Positions 1 through 8,392 of a stretch of 64,000 nucleotides of DNA are shown in pieces (position 1 is the stretch's first letter; each line of letters begins with the position of its first letter). Both the position numbers and the translations under genes were made by a program. Source of the stretch: Paucihalobacter ruber (lineage in GTDB: Bacteria > Bacteroidota > Bacteroidia > Flavobacteriales > Flavobacteriaceae); contig NZ_VHIQ01000006.1 of NCBI RefSeq assembly GCF_006494535.1, positions 186,001 to 250,000 of the forward strand, in the 5' to 3' direction. The notes below the pieces were generated by a model. It made no database searches and was not told the origin of the DNA. It saw only the letters and a program-made list of their open reading frames with translations.

Positions 1-729
1 GTATCCTAAAGGCGTATTGAGTCCGGTACCAACCGCTGTACCACCTAAAGCCAACTCGCTTAAATGCGGTAAGGTGTTTTTTAGCGCTTTTAAACCGTGA
101 TTTAATTGAGATACATAACCTGAAAATTCTTGTCCTAAAGTTAAAGGTGTGGCATCCATTAAATGGGTTCTTCCAATTTTAACTACCTCTTTAAATGCTT
201 CAGATTTTTGTTGTAAAGTATCTCTAAGTTGCTCAACACCCGGAATGGTGACATCTATTATTTTTTTGTAGGCAGCAATATGCATTCCGGTTGGGAAGGT
301 ATCGTTAGACGACTGAGATTTGTTAACATCATCGTTAGGTGAAATGGTTTTTTCGTCTTCTCCAATAGTTTTGCCGGCAAGTTGATGCGCTCTGTTAGCA
401 ATCACTTCGTTAACATTCATGTTGCTTTGTGTACCTGATCCGGTTTGCCAAATAACAAGCGGAAACTGATCATCGTGTTTACCTGATAAAATTTCATCAC
501 AAACTGTAGCTATTAAATCTCTTTTGGCTTCACTTAAAACACCTAATTCACAATTGGTGTAGGCAGCAGCTTTTTTCAAATAAGCAAATCCATAAATAAT
601 TTCTATTGGCATGGAGGCGGCAGGACCAATTTTAAAGTTGTTTCTTGAACGTTCTGTTTGTGCGCCCCATAGTTTGTCAGCAGGTACCTTTACCTCGCCC
701 ATGGTATCTTTTTCTATTCTGTAAGACAT
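1..729 (-). CDS. fumC: Class II fumarate hydratase (partial, N-terminal 243 residues)
   Basis: This gene encodes the iron-independent fumarase of the TCA cycle, which interconverts fumarate and malate in the cytoplasm. The translated start ([16 protein letters not shown]) and the blocks [38 protein letters not shown] and [16 protein letters not shown] are the classical FumC/aspartase-superfamily signatures. The gene runs off the left edge, so the C-terminal half with the signature GSSIMPGKVNP loop is not visible. A TAnnTTTG -7 box on the minus strand at 755-762 sits about 26 nt before the ATG, which supports this start. No recognisable -33 box was seen. Confidence in the family is very high. 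Confidence 0.96.
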   Translation of the reverse strand, partial: MSYRIEKDTMGEVKVPADKLWGAQTERSRNNFKIGPAASMPIEIIYGFAYLKKAAAYTNCELGVLSEAKRDLIATVCDEILSGKHDDQFPLVIWQTGSGTQSNMNVNEVIANRAHQLAGKTIGEDEKTISPNDDVNKSQSSNDTFPTGMHIAAYKKIIDVTIPGVEQLRDTLQQKSEAFKEVVKIGRTHLMDATPLTLGQEFSGYVSQLNHGLKALKNTLPHLSELALGGTAVGTGLNTPLGY

Positions 730-875
730 GATGTTAGTTTTTAATTAAGTGATACAAATTTACGAATTTTGGTAGGATTTTATAAGAAGGTTAGGGCTTA
801 TAATTACAAATAATAAGTAAGGAAAATGAATGAAAGTAAATGTTGACTTACTTGTTAATAATTACGCATTTTCTT

Positions 876-907
876 TTTGTTTAACTAATATTGTTAACTT
901 ATATTTG
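876..907 (+). promoter_or_regulatory. Bacteroidetes-type promoter for the 60-residue membrane protein
   Basis: TTTG at 876-879 and TATATTTG at 900-907, separated by 20 nt, match the flavobacterial primary-sigma consensus (TTTG, 17-23 nt, TAnnTTTG). The predicted transcription start is near 913-915. This excludes an upstream TTG at 891 as the translation start of the following gene and favours the ATG at 927. Confidence 0.65.
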
Positions 908-926
908 CAATATAATTATTGTTATT

Positions 927-1109
927 ATGTTTGAATTTGATCAATATTTAGGATTTCTTGCGTTTTTAACCATTTTAACCATAGGGTTTTGGTTAATGAT
1001 ATTTTTGTTAACATTTGTAATACCTTACTGGGTATTTGGAGCAACGATAGAGCGCTTAAAAGAAATGAAAGAAGAAAAGAAAGCTAAGAGAGAAGCAGCT
1101 TCTCATTAA
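927..1109 (+). CDS. Small membrane protein with charged tail, unknown function
   Basis: The 60-residue product begins MFEFDQYLGF, has one long hydrophobic stretch (about residues 8-38, probably one or two membrane passes) and ends in a highly charged lysine/glutamate tail (KEMKEEKKAKREAASH). The start was chosen because a good promoter lies at 876-907 and a terminator follows at 1133-1159, so the gene forms its own transcription unit. I do not recognise the family. A membrane-anchored adaptor is possible but there is no direct evidence for it. Confidence 0.7.
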   Translation: MFEFDQYLGFLAFLTILTIGFWLMIFLLTFVIPYWVFGATIERLKEMKEEKKAKREAASH

Positions 1110-1132
1110 AATATACTTGTTTAGAGTAATTG

Positions 1133-1159
1133 AAGGAAATCGAAAGATTTCCTTTTTTT
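1133..1159 (+). terminator. Intrinsic terminator of the small membrane protein gene
   Basis: AAGGAAATC, a GAAA loop and GATTTCCTT form a perfect 9-bp stem that runs into seven T. It lies 23 nt after the stop codon of the preceding gene. Confidence 0.8.
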
Positions 1160-1177
1160 ATGCTTGGATTTCAAGCA

Positions 1178-1207
1178 CAAAAAAAGCCTTTCAAAAACTG
1201 AAAGGCT
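1178..1207 (-). terminator. Intrinsic terminator downstream of tRNA-His
   Basis: AGCCTTTC at 1185-1192 and GAAAGGCT at 1200-1207 form a perfect 8-bp stem. On the minus strand the stem is followed by seven T (1178-1184). It lies just 3' of the tRNA-His gene. Confidence 0.75.
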
Positions 1208-1216
1208 ATATTTTTG

Positions 1217-1291
1217 GGTGGAAGATCGGTCTCGAACCGACGACCTCCTGAACCACAATCAGGCGCTCTAACCAACTGAGCTACAACCACC
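1217..1291 (-). tRNA. tRNA-His (anticodon GTG)
   Basis: The minus strand shows a D arm GCTC/GAGC, an anticodon stem CCTGA/TCAGG around the loop TTGTGGT (anticodon GTG), and a T arm GTCGG-TTCGAGA-CCGAT. The extra 5' G opposite C73 that marks histidine tRNAs is encoded (G-1 at 1291, C73 at 1217). The encoded acceptor stem reads GTGGTTG against CTTCCAC, which leaves two adjacent U-U positions (5-68 and 6-67) unless the alignment is shifted. The CCA end is only partly encoded. Confidence 0.93.
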
Positions 1292-1561
1292 GTGTAAAAT
1301 TGGAATGCAAATGTAATTTATTTCCCTATTTCTGCAAAGTGTTTTATTAAAATAATTAACATATTAACTTCCTAAAAGTACCACTAATCCGCCAAGTTCC
1401 TTGAGCACAAGTTACACGAATATATTATTTCAAATTATCGTGAATATAATATTCAAGAAGCGTTCCAATCAATTTAACCGATATAATAATTAAATGTGCT
1501 AATTATGGCATTAAGCAAGGTTTAATAAGGAAAAATTACAAACTAAAAAACTAGATGTTTT

Positions 1562-2284
1562 TTAAATCAAATCAAATAACGATTCAACAGCCGGATAACG
1601 CTCAACAGTGAAACCTTCGCCATACTCAGTGCCAATGAGTCTGCCTAAGTTTCTTGCTCTGTATTCAATACTATCGGTGAAATTTTTGCTACTGATAGGT
1701 GTTTCGGGTTCGTCGCTTTTGGGATCGTAAAACTGACTACTGTATGCCATTACCGCTTTTAGTTTAATTTCCATAAAACCCGTAACATTCATCACAACAT
1801 CAGGTTCAATATCTTTCCATTGAATATAATGATAAACCGCTTTTGGTCGCCAGGCATCTTGCCAGTCGTCGTGGTCTTCGTGTTTGGTATCTATTTTAAT
1901 TAATCCACTTAAAAAACAAGCATCACTTACCAGTTTGCTAGCCTTTGCATGATCAATATGTCGGTCTTCAATAGCATTGCAAATGACTATTTCAGGTTGA
2001 TATAAACGAATCATTTTAATCAATTCTATTTGGTGCCATTTGTCGTTTACAATAAATCCGTCTGCAAATTCCATGTTAGATCTTACTTTTGCACCTAATA
2101 TTTTTGCAGCGGTTTCAGCTTCTTGGTCTCGAGTTTCTGGTGTGCCGCGGGTTCCCAGCTCACCGCGGGTAAGGTCTAAAATTCCCACTTTTTTTCCGCC
2201 TGCTATTTCTTTGGCTAAGGTGGCGCCACAGCCTAGTTCAACATCATCGGGATGTGCGCCAATGGCTAAAATATCTAGTTTCAT
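1562..2284 (-). CDS. bshB1: Bacillithiol biosynthesis deacetylase BshB1
   Basis: The 240-residue protein is a LmbE/PIG-L family zinc deacetylase. In bacillithiol synthesis this enzyme removes the acetyl group from GlcNAc-malate before cysteine is added. The N-terminal metal motif GAHPDD (residues 9-14) is intact, with LTRGELGTRGT and a later DRHIDH (about residues 107-112) that supplies the further metal histidine. It is cytoplasmic. The length equals the family norm. The start codon lies at the very edge of a 91-bp tandem duplication (see the repeat at 2282-2463), so its leader has recently been doubled. Bacillithiol would be the low-molecular-weight thiol of this organism, which fits with thiol-using genes nearby (arsC, bcp). 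Confidence 0.95.
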   Translation of the reverse strand: MKLDILAIGAHPDDVELGCGATLAKEIAGGKKVGILDLTRGELGTRGTPETRDQEAETAAKILGAKVRSNMEFADGFIVNDKWHQIELIKMIRLYQPEIVICNAIEDRHIDHAKASKLVSDACFLSGLIKIDTKHEDHDDWQDAWRPKAVYHYIQWKDIEPDVVMNVTGFMEIKLKAVMAYSSQFYDPKSDEPETPISSKNFTDSIEYRARNLGRLIGTEYGEGFTVERYPAVESLFDLI

Positions 2285-2463
2285 CTATTTATATTTATTG
2301 TTTTTAAGCGGTTAGATGGAACGCCCTAGGATAATCATACTTCTGTGTGTCAGTATTTTTACATGCGCGTTTCATCTGTTTATATTTATTGTTTTTAAGT
2401 GGTCAGATGGAACGCCCTAGTATAATCATACTCCTGTTTGTCAATATTTTTACATGGGCGTTT
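2282..2463. repeat. Tandem duplication, two 91-bp units, 83 of 91 positions identical
   Basis: Unit 1 (2282-2372) and unit 2 (2373-2463) are direct repeats with no length change and eight substitutions. Each unit starts with CAT, the complement of ATG: in unit 1 this is the bshB1 start codon and in unit 2 it is a decoy copy. Each unit also contains an inverted pair AACGCCC...GGGCGTT (one mismatch in unit 1) about 35 nt apart. Unit 2 has a small hairpin AGTAT-AATC-ATACT inside. The duplication fills the whole space between bshB1 and the upstream PLP-enzyme gene. Confidence 0.9.
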
Positions 2464-3617
2464 CATTTATTATTTTTTGTTTGGTTGATGGCCTGATTAA
2501 TATCGTTTTGTAAATCTTCAATATCTTCAATTCCTACAGAAAAGCGTATGAGTTGGTCGCTTATTCCAACTGCCATACGTTCTTCGGGAGTTAAAAGGGC
2601 ATGAGAGGTTAAAAACGGAGAAATAACAGTGCTTTCAACGCCGGCCAAACTCATGGATGATTTAATGAGTTTTAATTGTTTTTGAAATTTAAGAGCGTCA
2701 ATATCTTCGTTTAATTCAAACGAAAGCATCGCTCCAAATCCATGCATTTGCGACTTTGCCAATTCGTGTTCCGGATGTTCTTCTAAACCCGGATAGTATA
2801 CATTTTTGATGTATTGATGATTACTAAGCCATTTGGCCATATGTAAAGCATTATTGGTTTGCGCCTTCACTCTTAATCCTAAAGTCTTAATACTGCGCTC
2901 TAACAGCCAAACGGTATAGTCGCTTAAATTACCCCCAAAGTTAATGGCGGAATGCCAGATATGTTCAATTAAATCTTTGGAAGCAGCTAGAGCTCCCGCA
3001 CTTATGTCTGAATGACCTCCCAAATATTTTGTAGCAGAGTGCATTACAATGTCAATCCCAAAGTCTATTGGATTTTGATTTACAGGCGAAGCAAAAGTAT
3101 TATCAATGGCCGATAAAATGCCTTGTTGTTTTGCCAAGCGCGCCACAGATGCAATATCGGTAACCGTCATGAGCGGGTTTGACGGTGTTTCTATAAATAT
3201 GAGCTTGGTGTTGCTTTTAATGGCTTTTTCAAAATTTTTTGTTTTGTATCCATCGGTAAAGGTGTATTCAATGCCGTACTTGGGTAATTCCTTTTTTATA
3301 AAGTTAACTGTACCGCCATAAAGTGTGTTTTGTACTACAACATGGTCTCCATGTTTTAAAAAGGCCATAAACAAGGTACTGATAGCTGCCATACCCGAAC
3401 CAAAGATTAGGGCACTATCTGTATGCTCTAGTGCTGCAATTTTTTGGGCTAAAAATTCCTGATTGGGCGTGTTAAAGTATCTGGGATATCTTTTAACATC
3501 GACATCTAAAAATTCGTAGGAGGTTGAGACGTAAATAGGGGATACGGCGCCTTTAAATTGATTGTCAACCACTTCGCCAACGTGTGTGCAAATGGTGTTT
3601 AAGCCTAATTTTTTCAA
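2463..3617 (-). CDS. Trans-sulfuration PLP enzyme (cystathionine gamma-synthase / lyase family)
   Basis: This 384-residue fold-type I PLP enzyme belongs to the Cys/Met metabolism family. It has the TSYEF and RYFNTPNQ substrate-side motifs, FGSGMAAIS (PLP phosphate binding), ETPSNPLM, DNTFASP, and SATKYLGGHSD with the Schiff-base lysine K197. Family members make or cleave cystathionine, or act as methionine gamma-lyase or O-acylhomoserine sulfhydrylase; these cannot be separated reliably by eye. It lies upstream of bshB1 on the same strand and may share a transcript with it through the duplicated spacer. Confidence 0.9.
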   Translation of the reverse strand: MKKLGLNTICTHVGEVVDNQFKGAVSPIYVSTSYEFLDVDVKRYPRYFNTPNQEFLAQKIAALEHTDSALIFGSGMAAISTLFMAFLKHGDHVVVQNTLYGGTVNFIKKELPKYGIEYTFTDGYKTKNFEKAIKSNTKLIFIETPSNPLMTVTDIASVARLAKQQGILSAIDNTFASPVNQNPIDFGIDIVMHSATKYLGGHSDISAGALAASKDLIEHIWHSAINFGGNLSDYTVWLLERSIKTLGLRVKAQTNNALHMAKWLSNHQYIKNVYYPGLEEHPEHELAKSQMHGFGAMLSFELNEDIDALKFQKQLKLIKSSMSLAGVESTVISPFLTSHALLTPEERMAVGISDQLIRFSVGIEDIEDLQNDINQAINQTKNNK

Positions 3618-3646
3618 GATTATATGGTGTTAATTATAAACGCAAT

Positions 3647-4102
3647 TTAAGGATAATAAACAAAATTTATGATTGAAAGCAGGAATAAAAACGTCCACAA
3701 TATGGTGCGATTCCAATTTTTAGATACCAGTTGATCTAAATGGGTTGAAGAAGCAGATTCATTATCAATTTTTTGATGGATTGGAACAAATACCAAAAAA
3801 GTTAGTAACCATAATATCAAAACAACAACTAACGAGATAATACTAATTAAATTACTTTGATACCAGGCATTTATAATTGTTATTACAAGTTGAGAAAGCA
3901 TTAACGGTAGTACGATGTATGCTACTCTAGAGGTGTACGAGCGATGCCATTTAGTTAAGTTGTCAGGATTATAATATTTAAAACTTGGATAAATTACTAA
4001 CTGTACTGCCCAAATTAGCACAGCAAACCCAAAGTCGATAACAAGTTGAAGTGTTTTAAAATCCAATTTTTTTGTTTTTAAGTGTCTTACGATAATTTCC
4101 AA
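3647..4102 (-). CDS. Multi-pass membrane protein, possibly DUF1772-like
   Basis: The 151-residue protein has about four hydrophobic segments (near residues 18-38, 58-80, 83-107 and 131-149). Conserved-looking pieces are IWAVQLVIYPSF, WHRSY, FVPIHQ and the late NWNRTILW. The N-x-x-R-T...W pattern resembles the DUF1772/anthrone-oxygenase-like membrane family, but I cannot confirm this. Its start overlaps the end of the upstream membrane-protein gene by 16 nt, so the two are very likely co-translated. Confidence 0.75.
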   Translation of the reverse strand: MEIIVRHLKTKKLDFKTLQLVIDFGFAVLIWAVQLVIYPSFKYYNPDNLTKWHRSYTSRVAYIVLPLMLSQLVITIINAWYQSNLISIISLVVVLILWLLTFLVFVPIHQKIDNESASSTHLDQLVSKNWNRTILWTFLFLLSIINFVYYP

Positions 4103-4470
4103 TTAGTTTCCTGATGTACTTTTTTCAAAATTAGAAAAAATGGAATCCACCAAATAAAATCGTTGGTGATGAGCGTATAAATAAATTGTAAAGGTACTGT
4201 TTCGCTAAAGTAGTTGTAGAAAAAGCCTATTGGACCAAATATTTTACCCAGAAAACCAACGGCTACAATTGGCCAATGCTTAATTGGATTGTATGACGCC
4301 CACCAATATCCAAGTCCGTAAACGCCAATAACCAAACCCATACCTTGCCAAACCATAGGATGATTAAGAGTTTCCATACCTACTAATTTAAAAAAATGAT
4401 TTGGAAATAATACTACCCATGCACCCCACAAAATATTATATAGGGCAGCTAGTTTTAAAGTTAATTTCAT
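4087..4470 (-). CDS. Small multi-pass membrane protein, unknown function
   Basis: The 127-residue protein has about four membrane segments (ALYNILWGAWVVLF, MVWQGMGLVIGVYGLGYWWA, PIVAVGFLGKIFGPIGFFYN, and a C-terminal FIWWIPFFLILK). Homologues I recall from flavobacteria often carry misleading peroxidase names, but no catalytic cysteine motif is present here. It overlaps the downstream membrane-protein gene by 16 nt, which suggests a two-protein membrane unit. Confidence 0.75.
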   Translation of the reverse strand: MKLTLKLAALYNILWGAWVVLFPNHFFKLVGMETLNHPMVWQGMGLVIGVYGLGYWWASYNPIKHWPIVAVGFLGKIFGPIGFFYNYFSETVPLQFIYTLITNDFIWWIPFFLILKKVHQETNWKLS

Positions 4471-4537
4471 AGGTGATTTTTATGCAAAAATACAACTATA
4501 TCATATTTTGACGGGAAGGAAAAGTATGTGAATCTTA

Positions 4538-4642
4538 TTATTTACCCGCGTCGTTATAAGCACGAATAATGATGATAGCCCATATGGCTACAAGGAATGA
4601 TACGATGACGGAAAACCAAAAAACTATCTCACTTGCTTCCAT
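4538..4642 (-). CDS. 34-residue single-pass membrane protein
   Basis: This very short ORF translates to a peptide starting MEASEIVFWF and ending IIRAYNDAGK, with one transmembrane helix (about residues 6-26). Its ATG overlaps the last codons of the upstream 62-residue membrane protein gene by 14 nt (ATGGAAGCAAGTGA, where TGA is the stop of the upstream gene). That arrangement is typical of translational coupling and is the main support that the ORF is real. I do not recognise the family. It may form a complex with the upstream two-helix protein. Confidence 0.6.
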   Translation of the reverse strand: MEASEIVFWFSVIVSFLVAIWAIIIIRAYNDAGK

Positions 4643-4817
4643 CGTTCACTAACTTTAAATAAATCATTACACCCAGCAGCGTTGGTGCCCAAAGGCCGAC
4701 GAATATCCCATGAAGTTCGTCGCCGGTTAAAAACAAATATTCAGCAACAACAATAATAACTACACAAAGCAATAGCATTAGGAAGTTGGCTAAACCCAGT
4801 TTTTTAAAGTAATTCAT
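4629..4817 (-). CDS. 62-residue two-helix membrane protein
   Basis: The protein has two predicted transmembrane helices (about residues 9-30 and 37-56) joined by a short GDELHG turn, plus short charged ends. Family unknown. It is the first gene of a two-gene pair with the overlapping 34-residue membrane ORF at 4538-4642. No promoter stands out in the 70-nt spacer upstream. Confidence 0.7.
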   Translation of the reverse strand: MNYFKKLGLANFLMLLLCVVIIVVAEYLFLTGDELHGIFVGLWAPTLLGVMIYLKLVNDGSK

Positions 4818-4894
4818 TAAGAATAATTTATATGGTTAAAATTAGTGAAAAATGTTAATAAATATTAAAGAAACCATAAGATTTCTAAATACTG

Positions 4895-5338
4895 TTATTT
4901 GGTTTGTTTTAAAATAGCATTTTGTTCTTCTAACAAATCGCTCATTTTTGATAGTAATTCTATGTCTTTTGGAGTTTCAACTGTTTTATCCTTAGCATCT
5001 TGTGCTCTGCGTTTAAATCGATTCATGCCTTTTACAACTATAAAAACCGTCATTCCTACAATAAAAAAATCTAAAAGTGTCTCTAAAAATAAACCGTACC
5101 CAATAGCAATTTCCTGAGTTATTTCTTCTCCTCTTGCATCTAACACTTCCTTTTGAAGAATATATTTTTTTTCGCTATAATTAATGCCATTGGTTAGCAT
5201 TGAGAGCGGTGGCATCATGATTTGTTTAACTAGAACGTCAATAACCTTATTAAACGAAGCACCGATAATAACACCGACGGCAATATCTATCATATTACCT
5301 TTAACAGCAAACTCTTTAAACTCTTTTAAAAACTTCAT
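4895..5338 (-). CDS. mscL: Large-conductance mechanosensitive channel MscL
   Basis: MscL forms a homopentameric inner-membrane pore that opens on osmotic downshock. The sequence begins MKFLKEFKEFAVKGNMIDIAVGV, the classic S1/TM1 signature. A pore-lining stretch with small residues (GVIIGASFNKVID) follows, then a periplasmic loop, TM2 (FFIVGMTVFIVVKGMN) and a cytoplasmic helix ending in LLEEQNAIL. The ATG at 5338 was chosen over a TTG two codons upstream because canonical MscL proteins start at the MKFLKEF position. Length 147 residues is normal for the family. Confidence 0.96.
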   Translation of the reverse strand: MKFLKEFKEFAVKGNMIDIAVGVIIGASFNKVIDVLVKQIMMPPLSMLTNGINYSEKKYILQKEVLDARGEEITQEIAIGYGLFLETLLDFFIVGMTVFIVVKGMNRFKRRAQDAKDKTVETPKDIELLSKMSDLLEEQNAILKQTK

Positions 5339-5415
5339 ACCCAAAAAATTTATTTAGGGCAAAAATCATAAAAAGATGCGAATTAAGCCACCTATTTTAT
5401 CCTTTAAAATTACGT

Positions 5416-7836
5416 TTAACCTTCAAAATCAAAATCATCACCATCAAAGTTGCCGTTGCGTTCTCTTCGTTCGCGTTCTCGCTGCTGATTGAATCTGTAG
5501 GTGAAGGCTAAGTTAAAACTTCTAACGCGCCATTGAAACTCACTTCTTGAATTAAATGTGGGTGTATTGGTGAATGTTACCCGTTTACGAGAGTTGAACA
5601 CGTCACTAATGTTAAATGCTATAGAACCTGCACCTTTAAAGACATCTTTGCTAAATGCCAGGTCGGTAGTAAAAATACCCCGATTTCTGTTTTGAGCGTC
5701 TTCGGTTGGGCCGCGATAATTCATTCTGGTTTGCCAATCAATCTCACCGGGTAAAGTAATTTTGTTGTTTAGCCTAATAAACCAACTTAAGTTTTCAGCA
5801 CCAAAGTCTGTGCCTTCAAACTCACCTTTTGTAATGGATTGGAAGAGATTAAAGTTGGTATTCATATTCCATTTTTTTGTTGGCCTGTAAGTTACAGTCC
5901 ATTCAAATCCGTATCGTTCGTTGGTAGCTAAGTTGATAGGAGTACGTCTAATAATTGGTACTTCGGTACTGCCAACTATTGCATTATCGCCTGTTTCTTC
6001 GGTTATAAATACAAAAACATCGGTGGCATTTTGAAAGTACATGGAAGCATTCAAGTCAAATTTCCCAAACTTTTTAAAATAGCCTACATCATACGTGGTA
6101 CTAAAACTTGGATCTAAATCCGGATTTCCCTGAAATAAGTTGGTTGCTGAGCTTCTTGAAGGAAACGGATTGATAAATCTTGAACGCGGTCTTCTTATTC
6201 GTCTGTTAATACCTATGGTTATGTTTTCGTCTTCTGAAATTTCATAAGCTAAATTTAAGGTTGGAAATAAATTGGCGTAGTTTTTACGGTCAAAATCACC
6301 GCTGGTTTGCTGGTCTATGGTAATTCGGGATTCTTCTAAGCGCAATCCGAATAAAAACGAAAATTTCTCACCTATTTTACTTCCGAATTGGGTGTAAAAC
6401 GCGTTGACATATTCCCTGTATATAAGGTCGTTACTTAGATTGGTATCCAAAACAAAATTGCCGTCTCCATCGTTAAAAGATACTGCGTAATCTGTGTTTA
6501 ATTCAATAAATCTGCCCTGGTAGCCGGCTTCAAACTGACTATTCTCACCAACCGGAACTACATAATCGGTTTGAATAAATACGCGTTGTTCGCCTTCATC
6601 TGTTTTAACATCTTCTGCAACTATATCATCTTGTTGAATTAAAGAAGCTTCTGATTCAAAATTGTCTTCAAATTGAAAATTAAATGTAAATCGATGGTCT
6701 GAATTACCATTAAATTGTTTGTCGTAATTAAAAGTATATTGAAAGGTTTTATCGTTTTCAAATTCAGGATCAAAACGTCTGGTGGTATTGACCAAACTGT
6801 TGTTAGAGTCAAATTCTCTCAAAGTATTGAGAGTTTCGTTCTCATCGTCGCTGTTTCTTATTTGAACGGAGGTTGTGATAGATGAAGTTTCGTTTACATA
6901 CCATTCTACACCAATGTTGGTGTTTAAATCTTTGCTGAAACGCTCAATGTCTCTTGTTTCGGTTAATGAATTATTGGTGCTTAAAAAGTTGGTATTAGAA
7001 AAGGCGTTGCCGGGTCGTTCTCTGTAATTGTAACTTGTTGTGGTGAAGAAGTTAAAATCGCCGGTTCTGTAGTTCATATTTGCCGAAATTCCGGCTTGTT
7101 GCGGATATCCGGCGTTCACTGTGACTGCACCGTTTACACCTTGTAGTTTACTTCGTCTTAGAATAATGTTAATAATACCTGCTGTGCCTTCGGCGTCGTA
7201 TCTGGCAGATGGGGATGTAATGACTTCAACGCGTTCAATGGCTTCGGCAGGAAGTTGTCTTAATGCTTCGGTTGAATTAAGTCCTACTAAACCTGAAGGT
7301 TTACCATTAATTAAAATTCTAACATCGTCGTTTCCTCTAAGTGCTACATTACCTTCAACGTCAACTGTAATAGATGGCACATTGTCCAATACATCGCTTA
7401 CAGTACCACCGCGAACGGTTAGATCTGATCCCACATTGTAAACTTTTTTATCGAGCTTGATATCTACGGTAGTTCTTTCAGCGATAATTTCAACCTGATC
7501 CAAGGCCTGAGAATCTAATGCCAATGAGACGGTTCCCAGATTAATATCTTTGTCTAAAACTTTGTTATTATAGGTTTTGGTGGTATAGGAAATGTATTCT
7601 ACAATAATATTGTAGGTTCCTGTAGGTACTAGAACTTCGAATTTACCGTCTAAATCGGTAATGCCGCCTGTGGTAATTTTATTTTCAGCTATATTAAAAA
7701 ATGAAACAGTTGCATATTCTAGAGGATAGCTTGTACCTTGCTCAAGAACGATTCCTGAAATTTTCACCTCCTTTTGAGCAAATGACAATAAAAATGGAAA
7801 TATAAAAAATATTGAAATTAAAAAGGGCTTATACAT
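5416..7836 (-). CDS. Outer-membrane beta-barrel protein, TonB-receptor-like (OMP_b-brl_3 type)
   Basis: The 806-residue protein starts with a signal peptide (MYKPFLISIFFIFPFLLSFAQ). A carboxypeptidase-regulatory-like beta-sandwich follows (about residues 24-105, ISGIVLEQG...), then a plug-like domain (VRGGTVSDVLDNVPSITVD..., NDDVRILINGKPSG) and a long beta-barrel rich in aromatic/polar alternation, ending in FNLAFTYRF plus an acidic Arg/Glu-rich tail. Such proteins are TonB-receptor relatives of the Bacteroidetes outer membrane with unknown cargo. A TAACTTTG box at 7855-7862 lies just upstream, which argues against the longer start at 7857. Confidence 0.88.
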   Translation of the reverse strand: MYKPFLISIFFIFPFLLSFAQKEVKISGIVLEQGTSYPLEYATVSFFNIAENKITTGGITDLDGKFEVLVPTGTYNIIVEYISYTTKTYNNKVLDKDINLGTVSLALDSQALDQVEIIAERTTVDIKLDKKVYNVGSDLTVRGGTVSDVLDNVPSITVDVEGNVALRGNDDVRILINGKPSGLVGLNSTEALRQLPAEAIERVEVITSPSARYDAEGTAGIINIILRRSKLQGVNGAVTVNAGYPQQAGISANMNYRTGDFNFFTTTSYNYRERPGNAFSNTNFLSTNNSLTETRDIERFSKDLNTNIGVEWYVNETSSITTSVQIRNSDDENETLNTLREFDSNNSLVNTTRRFDPEFENDKTFQYTFNYDKQFNGNSDHRFTFNFQFEDNFESEASLIQQDDIVAEDVKTDEGEQRVFIQTDYVVPVGENSQFEAGYQGRFIELNTDYAVSFNDGDGNFVLDTNLSNDLIYREYVNAFYTQFGSKIGEKFSFLFGLRLEESRITIDQQTSGDFDRKNYANLFPTLNLAYEISEDENITIGINRRIRRPRSRFINPFPSRSSATNLFQGNPDLDPSFSTTYDVGYFKKFGKFDLNASMYFQNATDVFVFITEETGDNAIVGSTEVPIIRRTPINLATNERYGFEWTVTYRPTKKWNMNTNFNLFQSITKGEFEGTDFGAENLSWFIRLNNKITLPGEIDWQTRMNYRGPTEDAQNRNRGIFTTDLAFSKDVFKGAGSIAFNISDVFNSRKRVTFTNTPTFNSRSEFQWRVRSFNLAFTYRFNQQRERERRERNGNFDGDDFDFEG

Positions 7837-7951
7837 TTGTTGGTTGTTAAAACACAAAGTTAGCCCTTTGATTATGGGGCTCGGTTAATGTATTGTTAAA
7901 GCCTCATTGGTTTTTTAAATGCCTTATAGTTTCAGCCTATAATAAGCGATG

Positions 7952-8380
7952 TTAGTTTTTTTCCTTTTTTTCTTTCTTTTTTTTCTTTTCTTTGATGACT
8001 TCCTTTTCATCAAAATCTCCTTTAACCATTTCTTTTATTTTAGTCATGTTCTCTTCGGTTAACAAGGCTTCTATATCTTTAAAATGATTGTCTTCAAGTT
8101 TTCTAACAGCTTCTTGATACTCAAAACTTCTGTTATATCGTTGTTTGCCTAGTGCTATTTTTTCTTCAAAAAAACTATTTAATTTTTGTCTGATAATTTC
8201 TTTTTGAAAATCGTCAGCATTTAAAGTAAATAAGAAGTTATTGATATATTCTTGTTTACGTTCTTCTATTTTGCGCTCAGTCCGTTCTTTTTGACTTTCG
8301 TTAGGCATCACATTTTGCGAATAGTTTTTATTAAATGATAAAAAGGCTATTAGGCTAAAAATTACGGTGTATTTAAACAT
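7952..8380 (-). CDS. Secreted, charged helical protein, unknown function
   Basis: The 142-residue protein has a signal peptide (MFKYTVIFSLIAFLSFNKNYSQ) followed by an almost entirely helical, highly charged mature part. It ends in a lysine/glutamate run (last about 15 residues). The helical layout with repeated acidic/basic residues resembles the periplasmic Spy/CpxP-like fold in general style, but the LTxxQ motifs are not evident. It lies between arsC and the beta-barrel receptor on the same strand. No function can be assigned. Confidence 0.7.
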   Translation of the reverse strand: MFKYTVIFSLIAFLSFNKNYSQNVMPNESQKERTERKIEERKQEYINNFLFTLNADDFQKEIIRQKLNSFFEEKIALGKQRYNRSFEYQEAVRKLEDNHFKDIEALLTEENMTKIKEMVKGDFDEKEVIKEKKKKKEKKEKN

Positions 8381-8392
8381 GGATCTTTAAAT

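Noticed and set aside
891-926. Longer N-terminus for the small membrane protein starting at a TTG
   Set aside because: The -7 promoter box lies inside this stretch, so it would not be transcribed.
1390-1500. Repeated GAATATAATATT-like segments upstream of tRNA-His
   Set aside because: Short and imperfect, and explained by AT-rich composition; no array or element could be defined.
7837-7857. Longer N-terminus of the beta-barrel receptor
   Set aside because: It would put residues before the signal peptide and overlaps the TAACTTTG box.
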